This document shows, piece after piece, positions 5,797 to 12,335 of a stretch of DNA of 15,233 bases. A program made the position numbers and the translations under genes. Origin of the DNA: a bacterium (lineage in GTDB: Bacteria > Patescibacteriota > Patescibacteriia > 2-12-FULL-60-25); NCBI GenBank assembly GCA_020056125.1, contig JAGVIJ010000075.1:1-15233 (forward strand), written 5' to 3'. The notes under the pieces were generated by a model that was not told the DNA's origin, did no database searches, and was given only the letters and a program-made list of their open reading frames with translations. How positions within the stretch are numbered: position 1 is the first letter of the stretch; each line of letters begins with the position of its first letter.

Positions 5797-7722
5797 TCAT
5801 GGGATCAAGGCCACGAATCCATTCATGTAGAACGAACCCGAGCCATTGCTCACCAAGACGTAAGGAATGTCGCCCTGGGGTCCGGTCAGGGTGACCTGGC
5901 CGATGGTCTTACCCTTGCCGCCCTTGGGATCGAACGACATATCGCCCCACCAACTCCCATCCGGCAGGCTCACTTGGAACAGAAAGCCTTTGGTCCCGCT
6001 GGGCATGTCGAGCAGGCACTCGAGTTGTCCGTCGCCCGGCGCCAAATCAGGACACAGGGCAAAGGTAGACGGCACCCAATCGTAGAACACCAAGCCGGGT
6101 GGATCCCACATGGCCTGGAACTGATTCTTGCCGGGCAAGGTTGCGCCCTGATACTGGAACAGGACTTTGCCTTGAGGCACGCCGGATGGAGAACCACTGC
6201 TCGAACTCGACGAACCGGACGACGAAGAGCTGGAAGAGCTCGACGACGAACCGGACGACGAGCTGCTGGAAGCGGAAGAACTGCTCCCGCTGGAATTCCC
6301 AGCGCCGGCGCCTCCGGCTCCACCAGACCCCATCATGCCTCCGGCACCGCCATCGCCCATGCCGCCGCCCATCTCGTTCGGCGGACAAGCGTCCAAGCAA
6401 GCTGACGGATGAGCGCACAGCCCCACGATGTCACTCGTGATCGTTGCGCCGCGTTTGCCGGCCACTTGGTCGATGGTGTCTTTGGGTAGAGTGACGATCC
6501 ACTCCGGCTGGTAACCCAGCGCCAAAAAAGTCGCCCAATCGGCAATGGGCAAGCGCTGTCCTTGTGACACCACGCTGACCTCGGTCGCGTTCTCGGCTTT
6601 GACCAAAGAACCGTCTCGCATGGTGCGATACCCCAGGTCCTTGGTCTGGCTGAGAAACTTGGTTTTCCCGGACGCCGGTATAGTCACCACATCCTCATCA
6701 TTCCAGCCCCAGGAGATGAATGCTTCGTACGAGATGAAGGCTCGGCGCCAATGACCCGACCCCTGACCGGTAAACTCGTACACCGTGGGAGAGTCCGGGA
6801 ACTTGGCCACCATCTTGGCACGCTGAGACAGATACGGCCCGGCCGGCGTGAGACACGTGAGTTCAGCATCCGTCGCCTCCACCGCACGAGCATCGAAATG
6901 CTCGGTCTGTACTTCGTCGGGATACATGAGTTGGCGCTTACCATCAGCCACCACCATCCAGTACGAGCCGCTCGTGGAGCGATGGAGCGCGGTTCCGGCC
7001 GGATGCCAGAACACGGCTTTCACGTTCGAGGTCAGCACGGCCAAGAAGAGCATGGGATCCGCGAACCACTTGCGCTGACTTGGTTTGGCGTCATAGCCGC
7101 GGAACCAATTCGCGTCAGTGGCCTTGGCCTCCGCAGCTGTCTGCAGACGCACACCCGAATGCAAATGCTCGGCGCCATCGCCATTGTGAGCATCGTCATT
7201 CACATAGCCGATGGTCATGTGCGGCATGACCATATCACCGACCTTGAACGGCAAGGTGTTCACCTTGTCGCCTCGTACCTGGCTCTTGCGCAGATGACCG
7301 TAGATGGTCAGGAACGAAGTGATGGTGACATTCTCGCCTTTGCCATTCAAGACTTCGATGGCATAGGGCAGTTGATGTTCGATCACCACTACCAGCTCAC
7401 CGTAGCCCTTGGACGATTGGTACACGCGGATGATACCGCAAGCCACCGGATGGATGGCCGTGCCCTCCTCGAGTGCCATGTCATAGCCCAGATGGCTGCC
7501 GTCCGCATAGAACGTACGACTGGCGTACACGTTGAGCATATCGCCGGACTCGGTTGGGTAGCGAGCGTTCAACACCATGCACGGCATGGAGTTGCCGAGC
7601 GCGCTTTCTTCGGCTGCAACCAACGATTCGTCGGTCGCGCCGCTCGCACAACCTGCGAAGTATGCGACCAACCATACGAAGGTGCACACCGCCGCAATTC
7701 CGATCATGAGGCGCCTAAACAT
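5797..7722 (-). CDS. M23-family metallopeptidase-like lipoprotein with repeats and Gly/Ser linker
   Basis: The 641-aa protein begins with a lipoprotein-type signal (hydrophobic residues 6-21, lipobox FAG-Cys25), so it should be anchored outside the membrane. Residues about 60-230 carry all M23/LytM peptidase landmarks: HLGYD (His77, Asp81), YGHL (His143) and HLH (His186, His188). Peptidoglycan endopeptidase activity is therefore plausible. Three degenerate 45-55 residue repeats follow (about 241-293, 302-350 and 370-428), sharing a pattern of small beta strands, a Gly-Lys/Gln-Arg turn, an aromatic helix and a closing V-x-x-hydrophobic-P. A Gly/Met-rich then almost pure Ser/Gly linker (about 452-514) leads to a 125-residue Trp/Gly-rich C-terminal beta domain with an unknown, perhaps binding, role. 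AGGAG precedes the ATG. A terminator lies at 5738-5766. Confidence 0.8.
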   Translation of the reverse strand: MFRRLMIGIAAVCTFVWLVAYFAGCASGATDESLVAAEESALGNSMPCMVLNARYPTESGDMLNVYASRTFYADGSHLGYDMALEEGTAIHPVACGIIRVYQSSKGYGELVVVIEHQLPYAIEVLNGKGENVTITSFLTIYGHLRKSQVRGDKVNTLPFKVGDMVMPHMTIGYVNDDAHNGDGAEHLHSGVRLQTAAEAKATDANWFRGYDAKPSQRKWFADPMLFLAVLTSNVKAVFWHPAGTALHRSTSGSYWMVVADGKRQLMYPDEVQTEHFDARAVEATDAELTCLTPAGPYLSQRAKMVAKFPDSPTVYEFTGQGSGHWRRAFISYEAFISWGWNDEDVVTIPASGKTKFLSQTKDLGYRTMRDGSLVKAENATEVSVVSQGQRLPIADWATFLALGYQPEWIVTLPKDTIDQVAGKRGATITSDIVGLCAHPSACLDACPPNEMGGGMGDGGAGGMMGSGGAGGAGAGNSSGSSSSASSSSSSGSSSSSSSSSSSGSSSSSSGSPSGVPQGKVLFQYQGATLPGKNQFQAMWDPPGLVFYDWVPSTFALCPDLAPGDGQLECLLDMPSGTKGFLFQVSLPDGSWWGDMSFDPKGGKGKTIGQVTLTGPQGDIPYVLVSNGSGSFYMNGFVALIP

Positions 7723-7903
7723 GGCAGCCTACTCCTTGGAACCTCTGCCCTTCGGCAGTCTAATTCCGTTTTCAAGGTGCCACTCCGATCAATCTCAGAG
7801 TGAGAAAGTAGTTCACGATTTCCGGTTAGACAACCAAGAAATCCGGAACGCCTTCCTGTTCTGGCTGATATGCATCCCAGCAAAAACAGGCGGGCGTTAA
7901 AAT

Positions 7904-7938
7904 TTCGAATTTCGAAGTTCGAATTTCGAAGTTCGAAG
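7904..7938. repeat. TTCGAAN heptamer array in the M23 gene leader region
   Basis: TTCGAA occurs at 7904, 7911, 7918, 7925 and 7932, five copies in an exact 7-bp register with T or G as the seventh base. It would lie in the 5' leader of the lipoprotein mRNA if the promoter at 7962-7990 is used. It matches the array upstream of recA in unit and period. Confidence 0.75.
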
Positions 7939-7961
7939 TTTGGGCTACGGGTTTTCAAAAA

Positions 7962-7990
7962 ATGAGATGGGCGTTTTCAAATTCCGTCAA
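7962..7990 (-). promoter_or_regulatory. Possible promoter for the M23 lipoprotein gene
   Basis: On the minus strand TTGACG (7985-7990) and TCTCAT (7962-7967, 4 of 6 to the -10) are 17 bp apart. Transcription would start near 7955, leaving a leader of about 230 nt that contains the heptamer array and a small CTGCC/GGCAG hairpin (7745-7758) just before the ribosome site. The -10 is weak, so this is tentative. Confidence 0.35.
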
Positions 7991-8119
7991 ATACTTACCG
8001 CGCAACTGCGAGAGTCGGTCGTCAAAAGTCAGTCAAAATTTTTAGCTAGACCAACTGCTGACGTCAGACCTCTGCGGCGACCGAACGGGACCTGGACGAA
8101 ATTTTCATTTTTGGAGCGC

Positions 8120-8177
8120 CTGAAGCTGCCGCGGGATTAGCGGTTTAATTTTAAACCGGCTGAACGCGGCGATTCAG
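8120..8177. other. Long imperfect hairpin in gene-free region
   Basis: Four stacked stems pair in register: 8120-8124 with 8173-8177 (5 bp), 8128-8133 with 8165-8170 (GCCGCG/CGCGGC), 8137-8141 with 8159-8163 (one wobble on the plus strand) and 8142-8147 with 8152-8157, closed by a 4-nt loop. That is 22 pairs with small internal loops. There is no T-run, so it is not a simple terminator. A second hairpin, GTCGCT/AGCGAC, follows at 8186-8203. Confidence 0.6.
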
Positions 8178-8248
8178 ACTTCTGCGTCGCTCCGATCAGC
8201 GACACAGCTTGGTGTGACTCTAAACAAAATCGCTCAAGATGATTTTCC

Positions 8249-8302
8249 CCCAGCCTCGCATCGACGCGAGTCGAGGCGGGCCCAGCCTCGCAACGATACG
8301 AG
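8249..8302. repeat. Tandem pair of 22-bp palindrome-bearing direct repeats
   Basis: Copies at 8249-8270 and 8281-8302 share 19 of 22 bases, starting CCCAGCCTCGCA. Each contains an internal inverted repeat (CTCGC/GCGAG in the first, CTCG/CGAG in the second). They look like decayed copies of a dispersed GC-rich palindrome. Confidence 0.55.
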
Positions 8303-8512
8303 ACGCACTTCTTTTAATAATCCAGTCGTCGGAACCGGATCAGGGTGTTTGACGGAGCCGCTTCACTCCCCGCCCACTCCCAAAGCGCATAACCTTGAAT
8401 CGAATTTTATGACTTCACTTTTCGCCCATCTCTATTTTTGTCGAGGTACAGGATGGCGAGCGCTCGCTCCGCTTGGCCTGACGGTGCAATCACAGTCGCG
8501 TCCTCACCTTCC

Positions 8513-8540
8513 AGAATAGAGAATAAAAAAACTATGTCAA
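8513..8540 (-). promoter_or_regulatory. Predicted minus-strand promoter downstream of comEC
   Basis: On the minus strand TTGACA (8535-8540, perfect) is followed 16 bp later by TATTCT (8513-8518, 4 of 6). It sits just past the candidate comEC terminator and would start a transcript near 8506, running into the structured gene-free region and eventually the lipoprotein gene. The spacer is T-rich, so part of the match could be composition. Confidence 0.4.
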
Positions 8541-8641
8541 AAAAAATTGTCAGCCCGCGCCAACAACCAAAAAAACTTTTTTATTTTTTTCAAAAAAATC
8601 TGATGGCTCATAAAAATATCCGTGTTAATCCTGGCTGACAA
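8539..8641 (-). terminator. Candidate comEC terminator with large loop
   Basis: A perfect 9-bp inverted repeat, TTGTCAGCC (8547-8555) and GGCTGACAA (8633-8641), flanks an A/T-rich segment that can itself fold. On the minus strand the second arm runs directly into eight Ts (A tract 8539-8546). The 77-nt loop is unusual for an intrinsic terminator. Confidence 0.4.
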
Positions 8642-8657
8642 GCCTCTGAAATATTTA

Positions 8658-9914
8658 TCAAATTCGCTGTCGCGTCGCTGAATGTGTTGATAAGTCTTTT
8701 TCTCCGCTTAATTTACGCCACAAATAAACAATCAGCGCATAAGTGGCGAGCAATGTGGATAAACTTGTGCCATAAATTCGCAAGTCCAACCACGGCATCC
8801 AACGCGCTGAACCGGCAATCATCTCCACCAGCCGCACCAACCCCAAAGTGGGTGCGCTCACGAATTGAAAGGCCGGCCAATTCCCCCACACGGCCGAGAG
8901 TAACCCAAAACCCATGATCCACGGGATGAGCGGCAAAGCAAAAACATTGGTCAACAACCCGGCTAAAGACATGCGATTAAATGCCCAGGCCAAATACGGC
9001 GCAGTCATCAAAGTCGCGGCCAAAGAGGAAGAGAAAATTTCGCGCACGCCTAAAATATTGGGCACGCGCCGTAACCAATTTTCAAACAGCGGCGACCAAG
9101 CCATGAGCCCCCACATGGCTAAGAATGACAAAGCGAATCCCGCATCAAACGCCAGTTGCCACGGGTTGATCAATAAAAGAATCACAGCCGCCACTAAGAG
9201 CAAACGAAAAGGTGAAACCAAACGCCCGACTTCGCGCGCCAGCAACACCAGCCAGCCCATAAACGCCGCGCGCATAACTGAAGCGCCAAAACCCACAAAC
9301 CCCGTGAATAAAAAGATGGCGCCCGTGGTGGCGTAAAAAGCCTGGCGGCGCCGCAAGCCCAAACCGAGAAAAAAAGCTGAGACCATTTGCACGATCACCG
9401 TGACGTTGAAACCGGACACCGCCACGATGTGCAGTAAGCCGGAGGAAATAAATTGTTCACGCTGCTGTTTGGAAAAATTATGATCGCCATACAAAATGCC
9501 GGCCACCAAATTTGCCTCATCCGGCGGCAAGGCCGAGGCAATGCGCGCTGAAACAAATCCGCGCCAGGCTTCCAATTTTTTCCCAATAGCTGATTCAGGT
9601 TGGCTGTTGTTAAACACAAACGCTTTACCGTCTATCCAGCGCAATTGCGGAGCGGGTGCGATTTCGCAACGCCACAGGCCGATTAAAAAAGAAAATAAAA
9701 TCACCGCAATCACCTTGGCACTCCGCGGCACTCGCCGCACAATCAGCGCCAAGCTGAAAACCGCAAACACCACGGGCCAAAACAAACGTAGGGGCGAGGT
9801 GCCCTCGCCCGCGTGTAATTGATAACCCAAAGAACCCACAGCCACTCCCCCAACAAAAGCCAGCATGGCCCAGCCAGCCACCCGTCCCACGCTCGCTGAA
9901 AAATTCCCAGCCAT
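8658..9914 (-). CDS. comEC: ComEC/Rec2-type DNA uptake channel, minimal form
   Basis: The 418-aa polytopic membrane protein has the competence domain core (about residues 135-400), including the signature HIVAVSGFNVTVI near 162-174 and many hydrophobic helices. ComEC forms the inner-membrane channel that takes up single-stranded DNA in natural transformation. Compared with Bacillus or Thermus ComEC (700-800 aa), two parts are missing. Only about 25 residues separate the N-terminal helices from the competence domain, so there is no room for the usual extracellular OB fold. The protein also ends soon after the last helix, with no C-terminal metallo-beta-lactamase nuclease domain. No comEA, pilin or dprA gene is in the window. 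The ATG at 9914 has only a weak ribosome site. Assignment to the family is secure; actual DNA uptake is inferred. Confidence 0.9.
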   Translation of the reverse strand: MAGNFSASVGRVAGWAMLAFVGGVAVGSLGYQLHAGEGTSPLRLFWPVVFAVFSLALIVRRVPRSAKVIAVILFSFLIGLWRCEIAPAPQLRWIDGKAFVFNNSQPESAIGKKLEAWRGFVSARIASALPPDEANLVAGILYGDHNFSKQQREQFISSGLLHIVAVSGFNVTVIVQMVSAFFLGLGLRRRQAFYATTGAIFLFTGFVGFGASVMRAAFMGWLVLLAREVGRLVSPFRLLLVAAVILLLINPWQLAFDAGFALSFLAMWGLMAWSPLFENWLRRVPNILGVREIFSSSLAATLMTAPYLAWAFNRMSLAGLLTNVFALPLIPWIMGFGLLSAVWGNWPAFQFVSAPTLGLVRLVEMIAGSARWMPWLDLRIYGTSLSTLLATYALIVYLWRKLSGEKDLSTHSATRQRI

Positions 9915-9960
9915 AATTTAATAGCTTCCATATCCCGCGCCCTGCGTCAATTGGGGATAA

Positions 9961-9998
9961 CCCACGCACCATCCCGAAAGCATTCGGGAGGTGCGGGG
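9961..9998. repeat. Long GC-rich hairpin upstream of comEC
   Basis: CCC, CGCACC and TCCCGAA (9961-9978) pair with TTCGGGA, GGTGCG and GGG (9983-9998), 16 bp in total with only two single-A bulges and an AGCA loop. It stands next to the inverted repeat at 9999-10058. Confidence 0.65.
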
Positions 9999-10058
9999 TT
10001 GTTACTCCCAACAAAATTTCTTTCGTCTGACGACTCAGAAATTTTGGGCGAGTAACAA
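9999..10058. repeat. Large imperfect inverted repeat between sigma gene and comEC
   Basis: TTGTTACTC (9999-10007) pairs with GAGTAACAA (10050-10058), and AAAATTTCT (10013-10021) with AGAAATTTT (10037-10045). The arms are separated by a small asymmetric internal loop, and the central loop itself contains TCGTC/GACGA. It abuts the sigma-gene terminator. It could be a tiny mobile-element remnant or a regulatory structure in the comEC leader. Confidence 0.6.
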
Positions 10059-10085
10059 AAAAAGACGGCGCGTGTAAGCTCCGTC
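10057..10085 (-). terminator. Rho-independent terminator of sigma paralogue 1
   Basis: On the minus strand GACGG/CCGTC (with two further pairs after one mismatch) forms a hairpin at 10064-10085, followed by seven Ts (A tract 10057-10063). It lies 9 nt after the stop codon and has the same sequence design as the terminator of paralogue 2. Confidence 0.85.
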
Positions 10086-10094
10086 ATTAATAAG

Positions 10095-11114
10095 CTAAGC
10101 TGAAAGTACGATGCGTTGCAGTTCCTCTACGATGCACTGCAACCGCTCGATTTCTGACACCGAAAGGTGAAGCTCTTGAGCTAAAAGCTCCAACCCTTTG
10201 ACCTTGATCTGGCGCGCTCGCTCGCGCGTAAAGCCATTCTTGTCTCCCAAAGATTGGAGCGTAACCTCGCCTTGGCCATCCAGATTCAGGCTCGCGATGA
10301 TGATATCCGCATCGCGCGGTATGCGATGGGCGCGGACAAACTCTTTGACGTCGGCAATTTTCTGCCGATACTTGGCCAACTGCCGCTTGGCATCGATCAG
10401 CGCCTCTACGTCATTCTGCGAGTCAGGCAGTAGATCAACGAACGCGATACCTTGACCTCTCAGGGTTCGTTCGTCCAATGACACTCGATGGTCGTTCAGC
10501 TGATGCCTAAGCTCCACTAACTTCTTGAGCTTGAGCTGTTTGGTGACTTTGGGCGGCTTGGATTTGACCAGCTTCAAGAGCTCTTTGTCGGTGGCTCGCC
10601 GATCATGTTTCTCCTGGAATTCTTTGTCGGCTTTGCCTACCAGTCGGAGGAGTGTGTATTGATGAGAGGGCACGCGCTGACCCGTGGCCAACCCTTGATC
10701 CAACACTGCGCGCTCGACCGCATGCTCCACCCAAAAGGGAGCGTAAGTGATGAGGCGTGCTTTTTTCTCCGGGAGAAATTTCTCCAGCGCTGTCCACACA
10801 CCCAACAATCCCTCTTGCACCATATCCGTCATGTCCAATCCGCGGCCGCACTTGGTTCGAGCGATGCTAACCGCCAATCGAAGATAACTGTTTATGATGC
10901 GATCGCGCGCCTGCACATCTCCCTGTTTAAATTTTTTGAACAGGTTAAGAAATTCAGCGTCCGACAAAGAACTGCTGTCCTGGAAAGTGGCCAGGTAGTC
11001 TGCCAAATCTGAATCGCCGTATCCAGCCCACAAGCTTCGACTGATGTGTCTGAATCCGGCAAAATAGAATTGCATCCGCAGGGACGCAGCCGACTGAACT
11101 TGCTTCGCAGCCAT
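10095..11114 (-). CDS. Sigma-70 family RNA polymerase sigma factor, paralogue 1
   Basis: The 339-aa protein has regions 1.2 (about residues 34-66), 2 (about 65-141, with RGLDMTDMVQEGLLG and LITYAPFWVEHAVERAV), 3 (about 147-215) and 4 (about 283-311, with GFTRERARQIKVKGLELL). It should therefore bind core RNA polymerase and direct promoter choice. It lacks the long acidic region 1.1 of RpoD. Region 4 helix-turn-helix is close to RpoD, but in region 2.3-2.4 the RpoD motif TYATWWIRQAITRA reads TYAPFWVEHAVERA, so first-Trp, Arg, Gln and Thr positions are changed (Phe, Glu, His, Glu). The ATG at 11114 follows AGGAGGG by 5 nt. Its promoter (11166-11194) matches that of paralogue 2, and it has its own terminator, so it is an independent unit. 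The controlled genes are unknown. Confidence 0.88.
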   Translation of the reverse strand: MAAKQVQSAASLRMQFYFAGFRHISRSLWAGYGDSDLADYLATFQDSSSLSDAEFLNLFKKFKQGDVQARDRIINSYLRLAVSIARTKCGRGLDMTDMVQEGLLGVWTALEKFLPEKKARLITYAPFWVEHAVERAVLDQGLATGQRVPSHQYTLLRLVGKADKEFQEKHDRRATDKELLKLVKSKPPKVTKQLKLKKLVELRHQLNDHRVSLDERTLRGQGIAFVDLLPDSQNDVEALIDAKRQLAKYRQKIADVKEFVRAHRIPRDADIIIASLNLDGQGEVTLQSLGDKNGFTRERARQIKVKGLELLAQELHLSVSEIERLQCIVEELQRIVLSA

Positions 11115-11165
11115 AGCGTCCCTCCTGGTTGAAGATGGAAAATTGAAAGGTGCAAAGTGAATCCA

Positions 11166-11194
11166 AGAATGGCACTAATTTGAGTTCATGTCAA
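11166..11194 (-). promoter_or_regulatory. Promoter of sigma paralogue 1, conserved with paralogue 2
   Basis: On the minus strand a perfect TTGACA (11189-11194) is followed after 17 bp by CATTCT (11166-11171) preceded by TGC, an extended -10 form. The -10 region and the leader behind it (plus coordinates 11147-11174) are identical over 28 nt to 12317-12344 before the second sigma gene, while 4 of the spacer bases differ. The leader would be about 45 nt. Confidence 0.65.
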
Positions 11195-11207
11195 ACATCA
11201 GAGGTCT

Positions 11208-11238
11208 AAAAAAAAAGACGGCGCATTTGAGCTCCGTC
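11208..11238 (-). terminator. Rho-independent terminator of sigma paralogue 2
   Basis: On the minus strand the hairpin at 11217-11238 (GACGG/CCGTC plus inner GC pairs) is followed by nine Ts (A tract 11208-11216). It lies 6 nt after the stop at 11245 and only 14 nt before the -35 of the next sigma promoter. Confidence 0.88.
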
Positions 11239-11244
11239 ATTAAG

Positions 11245-12276
11245 TTAAGTTGAAAGTACGATGCACTCCAGCTCCTCCACGATACGCCGCAACGCCTTAG
11301 CCTCTGGTACCGAGACGTGGAACTCGTTGGCAATGCGCTGTAACGTTTGGAATTCAATCTGGCGGACACGCTCGCGCGTAAGGCCGTTCTTTTTTCCCAG
11401 AGCCCCCAGCACAATCTCACCTTGGCCATCCAAGTTCAGCCGCTCAATGACAATCTGCGCATCGCGTGGATTTCGAACCGAGCGGATGAACTCTTTGACC
11501 TCAACGATCATCTGCTGATACCGCGCCAACTGCCGCCGAGCCTCCACCAGCGCCTCGGTATTGCTCTGCGAATTGGGCAGTACATCCTGAAGCATGGTGC
11601 CTCGGCCTCCGCGCAACTGCCGATTCAAAGAAACCTTACACTCGTGCGCTTCGTGCCTAAGCTCTTGCAACTTGTTCAGCGACAACCGCTTGGTTGTTTT
11701 TTGCGGTTGAGCCTTGATTAGCTCCAAAAGTTCTCGGTCGTTGGCCCGGCGATCGTTTTGCGCCAGGAACTCTCTTTCGACTCGTCCCACTCGATTGATG
11801 AGTATGTGGCGATGCACGGGCACGCGCCGACCGGTCGTACAGCCCTGATCCAAAACAGCGCGCTCGATGGCTTGTTCAATCCAGTGCGGAGCATAGGTGA
11901 TGAACCGAACTCCCCGCTTCGGATCGAACTTTTTTAGAGCCTTCTCCACGCCCAGCAAGCCCTCTTGCATCATGTCTTCCATATCCAATCCGCGGCCGCG
12001 TTTGGCATTGGCAAACCGCACCACGAATCGAACATAGCTGAACATGAGACGAGCTTTGGCCTGTTGATCTCCGCACTTGAACTGTTGGAACAACAGCGCG
12101 AACTCTTCATCGGACAACTGCGGGTAGGCGGAGAAGGTAGCTAGGTATTCATTCAAACCCTGATGATAAAACCCGTGCGCTGATCCGGCACAGATGGTTT
12201 GAATCATCAAAGCATAAGACGAAACTTGCGGCTGCGCCCGGGGAGACGCAGTTGACTTAGCTTTTTTCTTAGCCAT
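11245..12276 (-). CDS. Sigma-70 family RNA polymerase sigma factor, paralogue 2
   Basis: The 343-aa protein is homologous end to end with the neighbouring sigma factor. It has region 1.2 (about 40-70), region 2 (about 70-144; RGLDMEDMMQEGLLG, FITYAPHWIEQAIERAV), region 3 and region 4 (GLTRERVRQIEFQTLQRI). I chose the ATG at 12276, preceded by AAGGAGGG at 5 nt, over an in-frame ATG at 12345 that would lie upstream of the predicted transcription start. Region 2.3-2.4 differs from RpoD at key places: the first Trp of the WW pair is His, the Arg is Glu and the following Thr is Glu, while the Gln is kept. A basic Lys/Ala-rich N-terminus replaces region 1.1. It is a separate unit, with a promoter at 12336-12364 and a terminator at 11208-11238. 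Targets are unknown; one may be its own promoter. Confidence 0.88.
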   Translation of the reverse strand: MAKKKAKSTASPRAQPQVSSYALMIQTICAGSAHGFYHQGLNEYLATFSAYPQLSDEEFALLFQQFKCGDQQAKARLMFSYVRFVVRFANAKRGRGLDMEDMMQEGLLGVEKALKKFDPKRGVRFITYAPHWIEQAIERAVLDQGCTTGRRVPVHRHILINRVGRVEREFLAQNDRRANDRELLELIKAQPQKTTKRLSLNKLQELRHEAHECKVSLNRQLRGGRGTMLQDVLPNSQSNTEALVEARRQLARYQQMIVEVKEFIRSVRNPRDAQIVIERLNLDGQGEIVLGALGKKNGLTRERVRQIEFQTLQRIANEFHVSVPEAKALRRIVEELECIVLST

Positions 12277-12335
12277 GGCGTCCCTCCTTGGGTTTGAGTT
12301 TTGAAATCCAATTGACAAGGTGCAAAGTGAATCCA

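Larger units (their letters stand above)
7723..8657. other. 935-nt gene-free structured region between comEC and the M23 gene
   Basis: No convincing coding sequence was found on either strand; the short frames here lack ribosome sites and overlap palindromes. The region holds, from right to left: a candidate comEC terminator (8539-8641), a near-consensus minus promoter (8513-8540), a 12-bp palindrome (8456-8467), a pair of 22-bp direct repeats (8249-8302), hairpins at 8186-8203 and 8120-8177, a 10-bp palindrome CTGACGTCAG (8057-8066), a second minus promoter (7962-7990) and the heptamer array. I looked for tRNA, tmRNA, RNase P and SRP RNA landmarks on both strands and saw none. It may be a long leader, an unrecognised structured RNA or a decayed element. 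Confidence 0.5.

Noticed and set aside
5970..6440. Several overlapping ORFs on both strands around the Ser/Gly linker of the lipoprotein
   Set aside because: Low-complexity Ser/Gly codons leave all frames open; only the minus frame continuous with the M23 domain is credible.
6751..7803. 350-codon open frame on the plus strand, antisense to the M23 lipoprotein gene
   Set aside because: It lies almost wholly opposite a gene with clear catalytic motifs, has no ribosome site, and its His/Arg-rich composition is what the complement of that gene would give.
8214..8519. 101-codon plus-strand ORF in the gene-free region
   Set aside because: It spans the tandem palindromic repeats, shows no domain-like pattern and has no ribosome site.
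8534..8638. 34-codon ORF (MSKKIVSPRQQPKK...) downstream of comEC
   Set aside because: It coincides with the inverted repeat and A/T runs of the candidate comEC terminator, has no Shine-Dalgarno at proper spacing, and its Lys/Phe content follows from the A and T runs.
7723..8657. Possible tmRNA, RNase P or SRP RNA in the gene-free region
   Set aside because: I looked on both strands for hallmark sequences (tRNA-like ends and T-loop, GAGGAAAGTCC, the GGAAGGGAGCA-type SRP loop) and found none.
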